This document shows positions 38,987 to 46,987 of a stretch of DNA of 49,472 nt, piece by piece. The position numbers and the translations under genes were made by a program. This DNA comes from JAPLZH01 sp964450345 (lineage in GTDB: Bacteria > Patescibacteriota > Minisyncoccia > Phycocordibacterales > PALSA-1337): positions 1 to 49,472 of the forward strand of contig CAYVEL010000004.1 of assembly GCA_964450345.1 (NCBI GenBank), given 5' to 3'. Below the pieces are notes generated by a model, which worked only from the letters and a program-made list of their open reading frames with translations, was not told the DNA's origin and made no database searches. Position 1 is the first letter of the stretch. Every line of letters starts with the position of its first letter.

Positions 38987-40798
38987 TTAAATCAAAACTG
39001 CTTTAATTCTTCTAACACCCTGAGATGAGGCTTCTTCTTTCTGGATCTTAAATGTACCTAGCTCTGATGTATTCTTAACATGAGGACCTCCACAGAATTC
39101 TTTTGAGTAAGCTGAGGTTAAATCTTTACCGATGAAGTAAATAGAGATCTCTTCCCCGTATTTTTCTCCGAAAAAGTGTCTTGCTCCAGTCTTTTCTGCT
39201 TCTGCCTTAGGCATTATCACCTGATTTACAGGTAGAGCTTCCTTAATCTTCGAATTTACGATGTCTTCAACCTTCTTTTTCTGTTCATCTGTCATTTTTG
39301 CGCCATATGAGAAGTCGAATCTTAGTCTTTCTGCAGTTATATTAGATCCTTTCTGGCCAACACCTTCGCCTAAAACATCGAATAATGCCTGATGTAGTAA
39401 ATGTGTAGCCGTGTGATATCTAACAACTACTGGATTATTAGCATCTGCGAGTCCGCCTTTAAACTTTTGTTCTGCTCCGGCACGAGAAAGATCTTGGTGT
39501 TTCTTAAATGCTTCTTCAAAAGATTTAATATCAATAGAAATACCTTTTTCTTTAGCTAATTCTACTGTCATGTCTATTGGAAAACCGTAACTTGAGAAAA
39601 GTGTGAAAGCTTGATCACCTGAAATTCCGCCAATTTTAGCTATTTTCTCAAATTCCTTAAGACCATGTTCTAGAGCTTTTGAGAATTTTTCTATCTCCTC
39701 ATTTAGTGCTTTTTTAATGTGATCAGAATTACTCTTTATATTTTTATATGTATCAGTATATTTATCAGCAATAACATCAACCAGTTTAGAAATGTTCTCT
39801 GGACTGATAGTTTTTAGAACAGTATTAAATACAGCTCTTCTGATTAGTCTTCTTAGAATGTATCCTCTGTCAGTATTTGAAGGTAAAACACCATCAGATA
39901 TTAGAAATACTGCTGATCGAATGTGATCCGAAATGATTCTTTGAGACTTAATATTATTAGAAATATCCTTTGATATATTCATTACATCCTTAAATAAGTC
40001 AGTATCGAAGATATTATCTACACCCTGTAGAGTCATGGTTAGACGCTCTAATCCTGCCCCTGTATCTACTGAAGGCTTTGGAAGTTTTCCGATGATTTTA
40101 CCGTCTTTCTTTTCATATTGCATGAATACATCATTCCAAACTTCTACAACATCACGTGAATCGTCTGCTTTAAGAAACTCTTCATGGGTTAAACCGCGTC
40201 CGCCAAATACACCCTGCACGTCATAATACATTTCAGTATCTGGACCACAAGGTCCATTGTCTCCTGCTTCCCACCAATTATTTTTTGCAGGAAGATAGAA
40301 AATACGATTTCCTTCTATTCCATTTTTGGTGAAAATTTCTTTCCAGATGTTAGCAGCTTCTTCATCACGTGGAGCGATCTCATCTCCTTCAAATACAGTG
40401 ACATATAGTCTTTTTGGGTCTAGACCGAGACCTTTATTACCATCTTCTTCTGATTTTGATGTTAAAAAATCATAACTCCAATTAATAGCTTCCGTTTTAA
40501 AGTAATCTCCTAGAGACCAGTTTCCAAGCATTTCGAAAAAAGTGGCGTGGGTCTTATCTCCAATATCATCTATATCTACTGTTCTGATACATTTCTGAAC
40601 ATCTGCTAGACGATTTCCTTTTTCATGAGTTTTACCGAGTAGGTATGGAACCAAAGGCTGCATTCCGGCAGTATTAAATAAAGTAGAATTAGTAACACCC
40701 TTCTCGTCAGGTGTAACTAAAGAGGCTGACTCTATAATAGCGTGGCCTCTTTTCTCAAAGAACTTGAGAAATCTTGAACGTATCTCGCTTGAATTCAT
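38987..40798 (-). CDS. alaS: Alanine-tRNA ligase lacking the C-terminal domain
   Basis: Class II synthetase charging tRNA-Ala. The 603-residue protein has the catalytic domain (IRSRFLKFFEKRGHAII; LFNTAGMQPLVPYLLG; TDRGYILRRLIRRAV) and the editing domain with HXXXH (TATHLLHQAL) and the metal-binding CGGPH (FCGGPHVKNT). It stops right after GTFKIQKEEASSQGVRRIKA. The usual 870-residue enzyme continues with a coiled coil and the C-Ala domain, which are missing here and not encoded as a separate gene nearby. A -10 lies 6 nt before the ATG. pepF is upstream on the same strand but separated by this promoter. Confidence 0.96.
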   Translation of the reverse strand: MNSSEIRSRFLKFFEKRGHAIIESASLVTPDEKGVTNSTLFNTAGMQPLVPYLLGKTHEKGNRLADVQKCIRTVDIDDIGDKTHATFFEMLGNWSLGDYFKTEAINWSYDFLTSKSEEDGNKGLGLDPKRLYVTVFEGDEIAPRDEEAANIWKEIFTKNGIEGNRIFYLPAKNNWWEAGDNGPCGPDTEMYYDVQGVFGGRGLTHEEFLKADDSRDVVEVWNDVFMQYEKKDGKIIGKLPKPSVDTGAGLERLTMTLQGVDNIFDTDLFKDVMNISKDISNNIKSQRIISDHIRSAVFLISDGVLPSNTDRGYILRRLIRRAVFNTVLKTISPENISKLVDVIADKYTDTYKNIKSNSDHIKKALNEEIEKFSKALEHGLKEFEKIAKIGGISGDQAFTLFSSYGFPIDMTVELAKEKGISIDIKSFEEAFKKHQDLSRAGAEQKFKGGLADANNPVVVRYHTATHLLHQALFDVLGEGVGQKGSNITAERLRFDFSYGAKMTDEQKKKVEDIVNSKIKEALPVNQVIMPKAEAEKTGARHFFGEKYGEEISIYFIGKDLTSAYSKEFCGGPHVKNTSELGTFKIQKEEASSQGVRRIKAVLI

Positions 40799-40804
40799 GT
40801 GGAA

Positions 40805-40810
40805 AATATA
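40805..40810 (-). promoter_or_regulatory. -10 element of alaS, leaderless spacing
   Basis: Minus-strand TATATT exactly 6 nt before the alaS ATG (40796-40798). Confidence 0.6.
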
Positions 40811-40816
40811 CCAGAT

Positions 40817-42649
40817 TTATGACCTTTTTCCAACCAATTTCTCAAATTCATCTATTTCCCTTTCTAGATCTTTCAGACCATTTTCAAAGAATTCTGGCTT
40901 AGTAACATCACATCCAATAGATTTAAAGATGTTTTCTGGAGAATCTGAAGAACCTGCTTTTAGAAATTCTTTAACTTTATTTATGAAATTTTTATCTTTC
41001 TTATATTCCGCATACAGAGAACGGCTTACTAACTCACCGAAAGCATATGAATACACATAAAAGAAACTGCGAATATGGCTCCAGTATACGAAATGGTATC
41101 CATCGGAATCATCTAGTTTAAATTTCGGCCCAAGATATTCCTGCATATGTTTATTCATTAATCTAGCTATCTCTTTTTTAGCTAAATATCCTTCTTTTCT
41201 AACTCTTTCATGCAATTCTAATTCAAATTCAAAACAGGCAATCTGACGGAAAATTCCAGCAATTGTAGAATTTATTCTATCGTGAAGAGCGATAATCTTT
41301 TCTTTGTCATTTAATTTTTTAAATAATTCTTCAAAAGCAAAGTTTTCAAAAAATGTACTAGCAACCTCGGCTGTAGATACAGAATAATCTCTGTATAAAC
41401 CTAATTCATTTTTATTAGCTAAATCACCATGAATAGCATGCCCCATTTCATGAGCTAAGGTCATAACTGAGTTTGAATTAGGAATATGATTTAGCAATAC
41501 GAATGTTGGACAGTTAGTGCCACTAGAACAATAAGCTCCACCAGTTTTTCCTATTTTGGGGAATACATCTATCTGCCCTTTTTTCAAGAAAAATAAAAGC
41601 AAGTTTCCAAAATACGAATCCGCTTCATTGAAAGATTTAGTAACTATATTAACTGCCTCATCAAATTCTATTTTCTTTGTGTTTTTCCCAAGATTACAAT
41701 TTCTATCTGCATAATTTAGCGTCTTAAGACCAAGTAGTTTAGCTTTAATAGCATAAAACTTATGTGATAGATGATAATATTTTCTGACAGTGCTTACCAA
41801 GTTCTCAACAGTGGCTTCTTCATTTTGATAATTAAGTACTGTAGAAGAATAAGGCTTCTTAAATCCTCGTAGCTCATCAGATATTTTTTTGTCAGTTACG
41901 ATCGCATTTATTTCATTTTCAGCGAAGTCTGCAATAGACTCTAGTTTAGACATTACTAATGCACTCAGCTTATATCTATCAACCTTAGGAAGATCAGCAA
42001 CCTTAGAAACAGCTTCTGGTAATGGAATTTCTTTATTCTTCCATTTAATACTCTGCTGGTTTAGAACTCTAAGGGTACCATCTACCCACATACCTGATGC
42101 CGGAAGACTCTTTAAAAGCATTAATTTCTCTTCTTTTTCGCTTAGATTATATTTAGCCTGTTCAAAAATACTCTTTAAGAAATATCTGAAACCAGCTAAT
42201 TTTTCTGATTTAAGAAATTTATCCTGATTTTCTGGAGTAATTTTAGCTAAATCTAATGGGAAAAACAATACTTTATTAGCAGCTTTAGTGTATCTTTCTT
42301 GAATTAAATTCAATTTTGATTGGAGATCGCTATTACTAGAATCTAATTCTTTTTTATAGAAGAAATATAAATATGGCGCATTTATAGGTAGATCAGAATT
42401 TATTCTTTCGTATTTCTTAAGAGATTCATATAGAGCGCTTTCATCTGTTAGATAGTTTTTATCTGATTCATATTTAGTAGCGAATTCATTTATTTCTTTT
42501 TCTACCAGAACCATATCAGCCTCTATTTTTGGATCATTGTCATTTTTGTATAACAGACTAAGATCCCAAGAAGTTTTTAGCTCTATTCTTTCTAAGTTTG
42601 AAGTGTTTGTCATTACTTCTTTATTTTTGATGTCTTTCTTATTAGTCAT
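40817..42649 (-). CDS. pepF: Oligoendopeptidase F-like M3 metallopeptidase
   Basis: Cytosolic zinc peptidase that degrades short peptides. The 610-residue protein has the zinc motif TLAHEMGHAIHGD (HEXXH) with the third-ligand region STAEVASTFFENFAFEELF, plus DGYHFVYWSHIRSFFYVYSY, all as in PepF. It is mostly helical, without a signal peptide, and of normal length. It follows the uracil-DNA glycosylase gene by 14 bases. Confidence 0.95.
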   Translation of the reverse strand: MTNKKDIKNKEVMTNTSNLERIELKTSWDLSLLYKNDNDPKIEADMVLVEKEINEFATKYESDKNYLTDESALYESLKKYERINSDLPINAPYLYFFYKKELDSSNSDLQSKLNLIQERYTKAANKVLFFPLDLAKITPENQDKFLKSEKLAGFRYFLKSIFEQAKYNLSEKEEKLMLLKSLPASGMWVDGTLRVLNQQSIKWKNKEIPLPEAVSKVADLPKVDRYKLSALVMSKLESIADFAENEINAIVTDKKISDELRGFKKPYSSTVLNYQNEEATVENLVSTVRKYYHLSHKFYAIKAKLLGLKTLNYADRNCNLGKNTKKIEFDEAVNIVTKSFNEADSYFGNLLLFFLKKGQIDVFPKIGKTGGAYCSSGTNCPTFVLLNHIPNSNSVMTLAHEMGHAIHGDLANKNELGLYRDYSVSTAEVASTFFENFAFEELFKKLNDKEKIIALHDRINSTIAGIFRQIACFEFELELHERVRKEGYLAKKEIARLMNKHMQEYLGPKFKLDDSDGYHFVYWSHIRSFFYVYSYAFGELVSRSLYAEYKKDKNFINKVKEFLKAGSSDSPENIFKSIGCDVTKPEFFENGLKDLEREIDEFEKLVGKRS

Positions 42650-42663
42650 TTAATTTTTGGGTT

Positions 42664-43308
42664 TTATTTATATTTCTTTAAAATCTTAAAGTCGTTTAAA
42701 AGTATATCAATTTTCTTACGATTATAAATAGCAACGCAGGGATGGTACAGAACTGCTATTTTAATCTTTCCATAAGAGGTCTTACCTTCAAACTCTTTTC
42801 CATGTGCATCGCTTATTAGTACTTTTTGATCTTTTCCGTCCTTAGTTATCTTACTTATACTGTTTTGTTCATTTTGTTCTCTACTGCCAAATCTTTCTAA
42901 AACATATGACATAGCATATCGTCCGAGAGTTACAATCACTTCTGGTTTTATGATATCAATCTGTCTATCTAGAAAAGGTGCGTAGATTTTAATTTCTTCT
43001 GGAAGCGGATCTCTGTTTTTCTCTGGTCGGTCTTTAACAATATTTGTTATATAAACTTCTTCTCTAGTAACTGAAATACTCTTTAGTAATTCATCAAGTA
43101 TTTTACCCGCTGCACCACAGAAAGGTTTTCCCGACTCAGCTTCATTGCGTCCAGGGGCTTCACCTATAATCAGTATTTTCGCAGAATCAGAACCTTCACC
43201 GATTACGGGGATATAATTATTTTCTATTCGATACTTATATAAAGGTGACTTTTTAAGTCCCTCAACCTCTTTCTGTATTTTTAATAAATCGTTCTTTTTA
43301 CTAGTCAT
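42664..43308 (-). CDS. udg: Family-4-type uracil-DNA glycosylase lacking the iron-sulfur cysteines
   Basis: Removes uracil from DNA in base-excision repair. The 214-residue protein has motif A as IIGEAPGRNEAESGKPFCG, VYITNIVKDRPEKNRDP, VIVTLGRYAM and a C-terminal H in LYHPCVAIYNR. Family-4 enzymes hold a 4Fe-4S cluster with CXXC near the N-terminus, VKCRP and a later Cys. Here these positions read LKKS (18-21), D93 and Y109, so no cluster can bind. The active-site motifs are intact, so the enzyme is probably still functional. First gene before pepF. Confidence 0.9.
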   Translation of the reverse strand: MTSKKNDLLKIQKEVEGLKKSPLYKYRIENNYIPVIGEGSDSAKILIIGEAPGRNEAESGKPFCGAAGKILDELLKSISVTREEVYITNIVKDRPEKNRDPLPEEIKIYAPFLDRQIDIIKPEVIVTLGRYAMSYVLERFGSREQNEQNSISKITKDGKDQKVLISDAHGKEFEGKTSYGKIKIAVLYHPCVAIYNRKKIDILLNDFKILKKYK

Positions 43309-43314
43309 ATATTA

Positions 43315-43320
43315 AATATG
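43315..43320 (-). promoter_or_regulatory. Possible -10 element of the uracil-DNA glycosylase gene
   Basis: Minus-strand CATATT lies exactly 6 nt before the ATG (43306-43308). It is a weaker hexamer, supported mainly by the recurring spacing. Confidence 0.4.
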
Positions 43321-43358
43321 GTCTAAATATAGCCCAGCAATACAGCTTTTCCTAGCAC

Positions 43359-43386
43359 TTGCTAAAATATATATTTATGTTATAAT
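43359..43386 (+). promoter_or_regulatory. Promoter of the lipoprotein gene
   Basis: TTGCTA (43359-43364), 16-base spacer, TATAAT (43381-43386). The leader is about 58 nt. Confidence 0.75.
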
Positions 43387-43450
43387 TTTATTAAACAACT
43401 GCAGTAAACCCGAAACTCAATTAGGGCGATTAAACCCCTATAACCCCGAA

Positions 43451-43948
43451 ATGATTATGAAAAAGAACATTGCAAAAACCATCGCATTACTCCTATTTGG
43501 GATAATGCTAACCTGTATGACTAACGGCTGTGCCACGGCGTCTAATACCGCTGTCGGAAATAGCATCGCGAGTAATCGTGTTAAATTCGACTCCAATGTC
43601 CGCGGCGCGACTGTGCGAGCTGAAAACCTATCCGGTGTTACACCGTGCAGTTTGATGCTCCCCTCTCACGCCATCTGGGTCAGGGTCGAGAAAGAACATT
43701 ATCTTCCTGCTGAGTTCCTGCTTGAAAAAAGCTGGACTTGGCGCGGAGGACTTAGTCTCGCAGGTGACGTGGGTGCTTGTGTGATTCCGCCTGCGGGAGT
43801 CGCCGCACTCGCTGTGGACGCTGGGACGAGATCTTTCACTGAATTACCGAAGTCGGTATTCATCGAGTTGAGAGTTGACCCCCAAAATCCACCACCACCT
43901 GGTAATCGTGATTTTCAAGAGTCATCGAGAGTGACTATCACGAAGTAG
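43451..43948 (+). CDS. Predicted lipoprotein, PEGA-like domain
   Basis: A 165-residue protein with a signal peptide (KKNIAKTIALLLFGIMLTCM) and a lipobox-like end TNGC (Cys near residue 27), so it is probably lipid-anchored. The mature part (SNVRGATVRAENLSGVTPCS; WVRVEKEHYLPAEFLLEKSW) resembles a PEGA surface domain. A hydrophobic, glycine-rich segment (GDVGACVIPPAGVAALAV) follows and could re-enter the membrane. A start at the second Met, 43457, is equally possible. Composition is much more GC-rich than the neighbours (GCC, CGC, CTC codons). It is monocistronic with its own promoter and a 15-bp terminator. Confidence 0.8.
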   Translation: MIMKKNIAKTIALLLFGIMLTCMTNGCATASNTAVGNSIASNRVKFDSNVRGATVRAENLSGVTPCSLMLPSHAIWVRVEKEHYLPAEFLLEKSWTWRGGLSLAGDVGACVIPPAGVAALAVDAGTRSFTELPKSVFIELRVDPQNPPPPGNRDFQESSRVTITK

Positions 43949-43952
43949 TTTC

Positions 43953-43998
43953 AAGCCCGGCACGCCCCAAATTATTGGGCGTGCCGGGCTTTCAATTT
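43953..43998 (+). terminator. Terminator of the lipoprotein gene
   Basis: Perfect 15-bp GC-rich stem (43953-43967 with 43977-43991), then TTTCAATTTTT. Confidence 0.92.
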
Positions 43999-44043
43999 TT
44001 ATTAAACCTTTAAAACTTTTAAATTTAAGCTGAGTTAACTAAA

Positions 44044-44916
44044 TTAAACTAAATTCCTATTTAAATAATAATCAATCTTTAAAACCTCCTGAATATCAGT
44101 CTTAATTTGTAGTATCTTATTTTTATCCACTCCCTTAGACTCTAAAACCCTCTCTACAGCACTTATATCATTACAAACGACTACACCCTCCTTAAGTAAT
44201 ATTTTTACTAATTCTGGGCTTATAGAAGGAATGCATGTGATAGGTTTAATACCTGTCTCGTCTATTAATCTCTGAAGACCGCCGTTCTTAGGATAATTCC
44301 AACCTACCATTTTTAAACCATTACATTCACCGTAGTGAATCGCTGTATCTGTAAACTTGGTATTTGTAACGAGCCAACCAGAAGTAAGTTTTCTATCAGT
44401 TCCACCGTATTTAAATGTCTGCGAAGAAATATCGTCATATCTTTCCTTTACGTATAGAACTATCTTTAAATCAGTCTTAAAACCATATTCGTGATGAAAC
44501 TTAGCTTCATACATAGCTAATTCCTGTTTATCTTTCCAGGCAACTATATCTACTTCATGAGCTACACATCTTCCATAAACCATTTGATCTAGCTCTACTT
44601 CATAACCTTTCTTTTTTAAGATCTCGCCATAGAATTTCTCAAAAGCAAAGCCGTCGGGACCTAAATCAGCCAGAGCTTTTCTCATTGAGTAACGTATTGC
44701 GAAGGCTGGATGTGTTAATTCGTTAAGAAATTTAAAAGCGAGTCTATATATTCTATTTGTAGGAAGAGTTTTTCCATCTACTTCAGAATAAATCTTTTCA
44801 ATAATAGTATTAGCCTGATCTGGAGTAGCACCGGAATTTAAAAGGGAAATCATAAGCTTCTGTGGTCTGAACTCCTCTACTGTTCCATCAGCTTTAACTA
44901 CTTCAATATGATGCAT
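44044..44916 (-). CDS. ATP-cone domain fused to a PD-(D/E)XK nuclease-like domain
   Basis: A 290-residue protein. Residues 1-85 form an ATP cone (IEVVKADGTVEEFRPQKLMI; MRKALADLGPDG), the nucleotide-sensing module of ribonucleotide reductases and NrdR. Residues about 90-210 hold a Mrr/RecB-type nuclease core with E121-V-D123 and YEAKF (E137, K139). The last 60 residues (ISPELVKILLKEGVVVCNDI) look like a helix-hairpin-helix or regulatory tail. This pairing has been annotated as a restriction endonuclease with ATP cone. The nuclease may be gated by (d)ATP. It lies 2 bases after mnmA, so it is operonic, not part of a restriction-modification pair. Confidence 0.85.
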   Translation of the reverse strand: MHHIEVVKADGTVEEFRPQKLMISLLNSGATPDQANTIIEKIYSEVDGKTLPTNRIYRLAFKFLNELTHPAFAIRYSMRKALADLGPDGFAFEKFYGEILKKKGYEVELDQMVYGRCVAHEVDIVAWKDKQELAMYEAKFHHEYGFKTDLKIVLYVKERYDDISSQTFKYGGTDRKLTSGWLVTNTKFTDTAIHYGECNGLKMVGWNYPKNGGLQRLIDETGIKPITCIPSISPELVKILLKEGVVVCNDISAVERVLESKGVDKNKILQIKTDIQEVLKIDYYLNRNLV

Positions 44917-44918
44917 GA

Positions 44919-46001
44919 TTAATTAATTATACCACCACCGAGACAAATATCGCCATCATAAAAAACCGCGGATTGTCCTGATACAGGTAAAGAATGCGGA
45001 TTAATTAATTCTAGAGATACATCCTCTGGATTTATTTTCTTAAAAACACATTTTATCTTTTCTGATCGATATCTAAGTCTTACTGAATATTTTTTATCAA
45101 TTAAAGGTATGGTATTGCACCAATTGATATTTGAAATATCTAATACTCCGCCCTTTTTAAATTCTTCAGGATGATATTCCGTAGAAACAGTAACTGTATT
45201 TTTAGAATTATCTTTTGAAATAATGTAATAAGGGGAATCATTTGGGCTCTTTTCTGTAATTGTAAAATTGTGACGCTCTCCTATTGTTAAGAAAATTGAA
45301 CCTGAATGATGCCCAATAACTTTTCCTGAAGTATCTAAAACATCACCTTTTTTCTCATCAATATAGTGTTTTAGGAATTCTTTAAAATCTATTTTACCTA
45401 TAAAGCAGAGGCCTTGGGAATCTTTTTTAGTAGCATTATATAGACCAGCCTTTTCAGCAATTTTTCTAACTTCCTTTTTTTCTAAATAACCTATTGGAAA
45501 AAGAATTTTTTGAAGTTTATTTTGAGGAATTGTCCAAAGAAAATATGATTGATCTTTATTTTTATCAGCACCTTCTTTTAAATCAACACTGTTTTTAGAA
45601 GATTTTGATTCTAAAGATTGCGCATAATGACCTGTAGCTACATAGTCAGCACCATTCTCTAAAGCAAATTTAAGAAAACCACCGAACTTAACCTCTTTAT
45701 TACACATAACATCTGGATTCGGAGTTCTACCAGCCTTATATTCGCGAAGCATATAATCTACTACACCTTCTTTGTATTCTTTTTCTAAATCTAGTGTAAT
45801 GAAAGGTATTCCGAGTTTAGCTGCTACTCTCATAGCGTCTAGGCGTTCTTCTTTCCAGTTACATTCCATCCAATCCGGCTGCCAGACTTTAATAAAAACA
45901 CCAGTAACCAAAGCACCAGCTTCTTTCAACAGAAAAGCTGATACAGAGCTATCCACTCCGCCAGACATTCCAACGAAAACTTTTTTACCTTTTAAATTCA
46001 T
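44919..46001 (-). CDS. mnmA: tRNA-specific 2-thiouridylase MnmA
   Basis: Makes 2-thiouridine at the wobble position 34 of tRNAs for Lys, Glu and Gln. The 360-residue protein has the PP-loop FVGMSGGVDSSVSAFLLKEA, the catalytic cysteines in DVMCNKEVKFGGF and QGLCFIGKIDFKEFL, and a C-terminal beta barrel ending AVFYDGDICLGGGII. Normal length. It is 20 bases after mltG and 2 bases before the ATP-cone nuclease. Confidence 0.97.
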   Translation of the reverse strand: MNLKGKKVFVGMSGGVDSSVSAFLLKEAGALVTGVFIKVWQPDWMECNWKEERLDAMRVAAKLGIPFITLDLEKEYKEGVVDYMLREYKAGRTPNPDVMCNKEVKFGGFLKFALENGADYVATGHYAQSLESKSSKNSVDLKEGADKNKDQSYFLWTIPQNKLQKILFPIGYLEKKEVRKIAEKAGLYNATKKDSQGLCFIGKIDFKEFLKHYIDEKKGDVLDTSGKVIGHHSGSIFLTIGERHNFTITEKSPNDSPYYIISKDNSKNTVTVSTEYHPEEFKKGGVLDISNINWCNTIPLIDKKYSVRLRYRSEKIKCVFKKINPEDVSLELINPHSLPVSGQSAVFYDGDICLGGGIIN

Positions 46002-46021
46002 AGCCGAAAAAAAATAAGAGA

Positions 46022-46984
46022 CTATTTACCTAAATACTTCTGTCTGTTTATCAAATGTTCATCATAGGTAGAAGCAAAATGTATTACATCATCCTTATCT
46101 GATAAATAGTACCAATAGTTATTCTTAATAGGTCTTATTGCCGACATAATAGCAGAAATTCCTGGATTTGAAATAGGAGTTGGAGTTAAACCTAAATTAG
46201 TATATGTATTATAAGAGGAACTAGCTTTTAAATCATCAGAAGTTAATTCTAGAGATCCTTTATTAAGAACATAGCCAAGTGTAGCATCTAACTGAAGAGG
46301 TAACTTCTTAGCCATTCGTCTATTAATTATATCTGTAATCATTGCTCTATCTTTCTCTTCTTTAGCTTCTTCTTCCAAAATAGACGCTATTATAATTATA
46401 TTTCTCTCATTATTCTTAAAGTATTCTTTCTCGGCTGGAGTAAGTTTAGAAAGCATTTCGTTTATTCTCTTTGAGTAAGTACTCCTTAATAAACTTACAA
46501 TATCAGAAACCGATTGATTAGCATCTAGATAATAAGTATCGGGAAATAGAAAGCCTTCATATCCTGACTTAGTGGTAATACTTTGGAAAAGCGAAGCATC
46601 AAAAGAAGGAAGTTTATTAGAAAAAATAGAAACCATACCCTTTATATCGGTTCCCTCGGGTATTGTTACTTTAATAGTTTTTATATTAAACAGACCACTA
46701 GAAAAAATCTTAGCCAAACCAAGCACTGTTTCTGGTTTTTCTATTAAATAGAGTCCTGATTTTAATTTTGAACCATAAACCAATCTATAGTAACCCTCAA
46801 AAACTTTTTCTGAACGAATTAAATTCTTTTCTTTTAGAAAATCACCGAGCTTATTTACAGTAAAACCCTCTGGAATAGTTATATATAGATCAGAATATTT
46901 AGAAACTGGCTCAAAAAAGTAAACAGTGGCTATTAATAATAGCGGTAATGCTAAATATATAATTAATCGACGAGTGTAATACAT
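46022..46984 (-). CDS. mltG: Endolytic transglycosylase MltG
   Basis: Membrane-anchored enzyme that cleaves nascent glycan strands and sets their length. The 320-residue protein has an N-terminal membrane helix (LIIYLALPLLLIATVYFF, about 7-24), a LysM-like region (ITIPEGFTVNKLGDFLKEKN), the catalytic segment IIIIASILEEEAKEEKDRAM with the conserved glutamate, and LPLQLDATLGYVL. It closes with ATPISNPGISAI-like TPTPISNPGISAIMSAI. It fits the family fully. It starts 3 bases after the upstream gene. Confidence 0.95.
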   Translation of the reverse strand: MYYTRRLIIYLALPLLLIATVYFFEPVSKYSDLYITIPEGFTVNKLGDFLKEKNLIRSEKVFEGYYRLVYGSKLKSGLYLIEKPETVLGLAKIFSSGLFNIKTIKVTIPEGTDIKGMVSIFSNKLPSFDASLFQSITTKSGYEGFLFPDTYYLDANQSVSDIVSLLRSTYSKRINEMLSKLTPAEKEYFKNNERNIIIIASILEEEAKEEKDRAMITDIINRRMAKKLPLQLDATLGYVLNKGSLELTSDDLKASSSYNTYTNLGLTPTPISNPGISAIMSAIRPIKNNYWYYLSDKDDVIHFASTYDEHLINRQKYLGK

Positions 46985-46987
46985 GCT

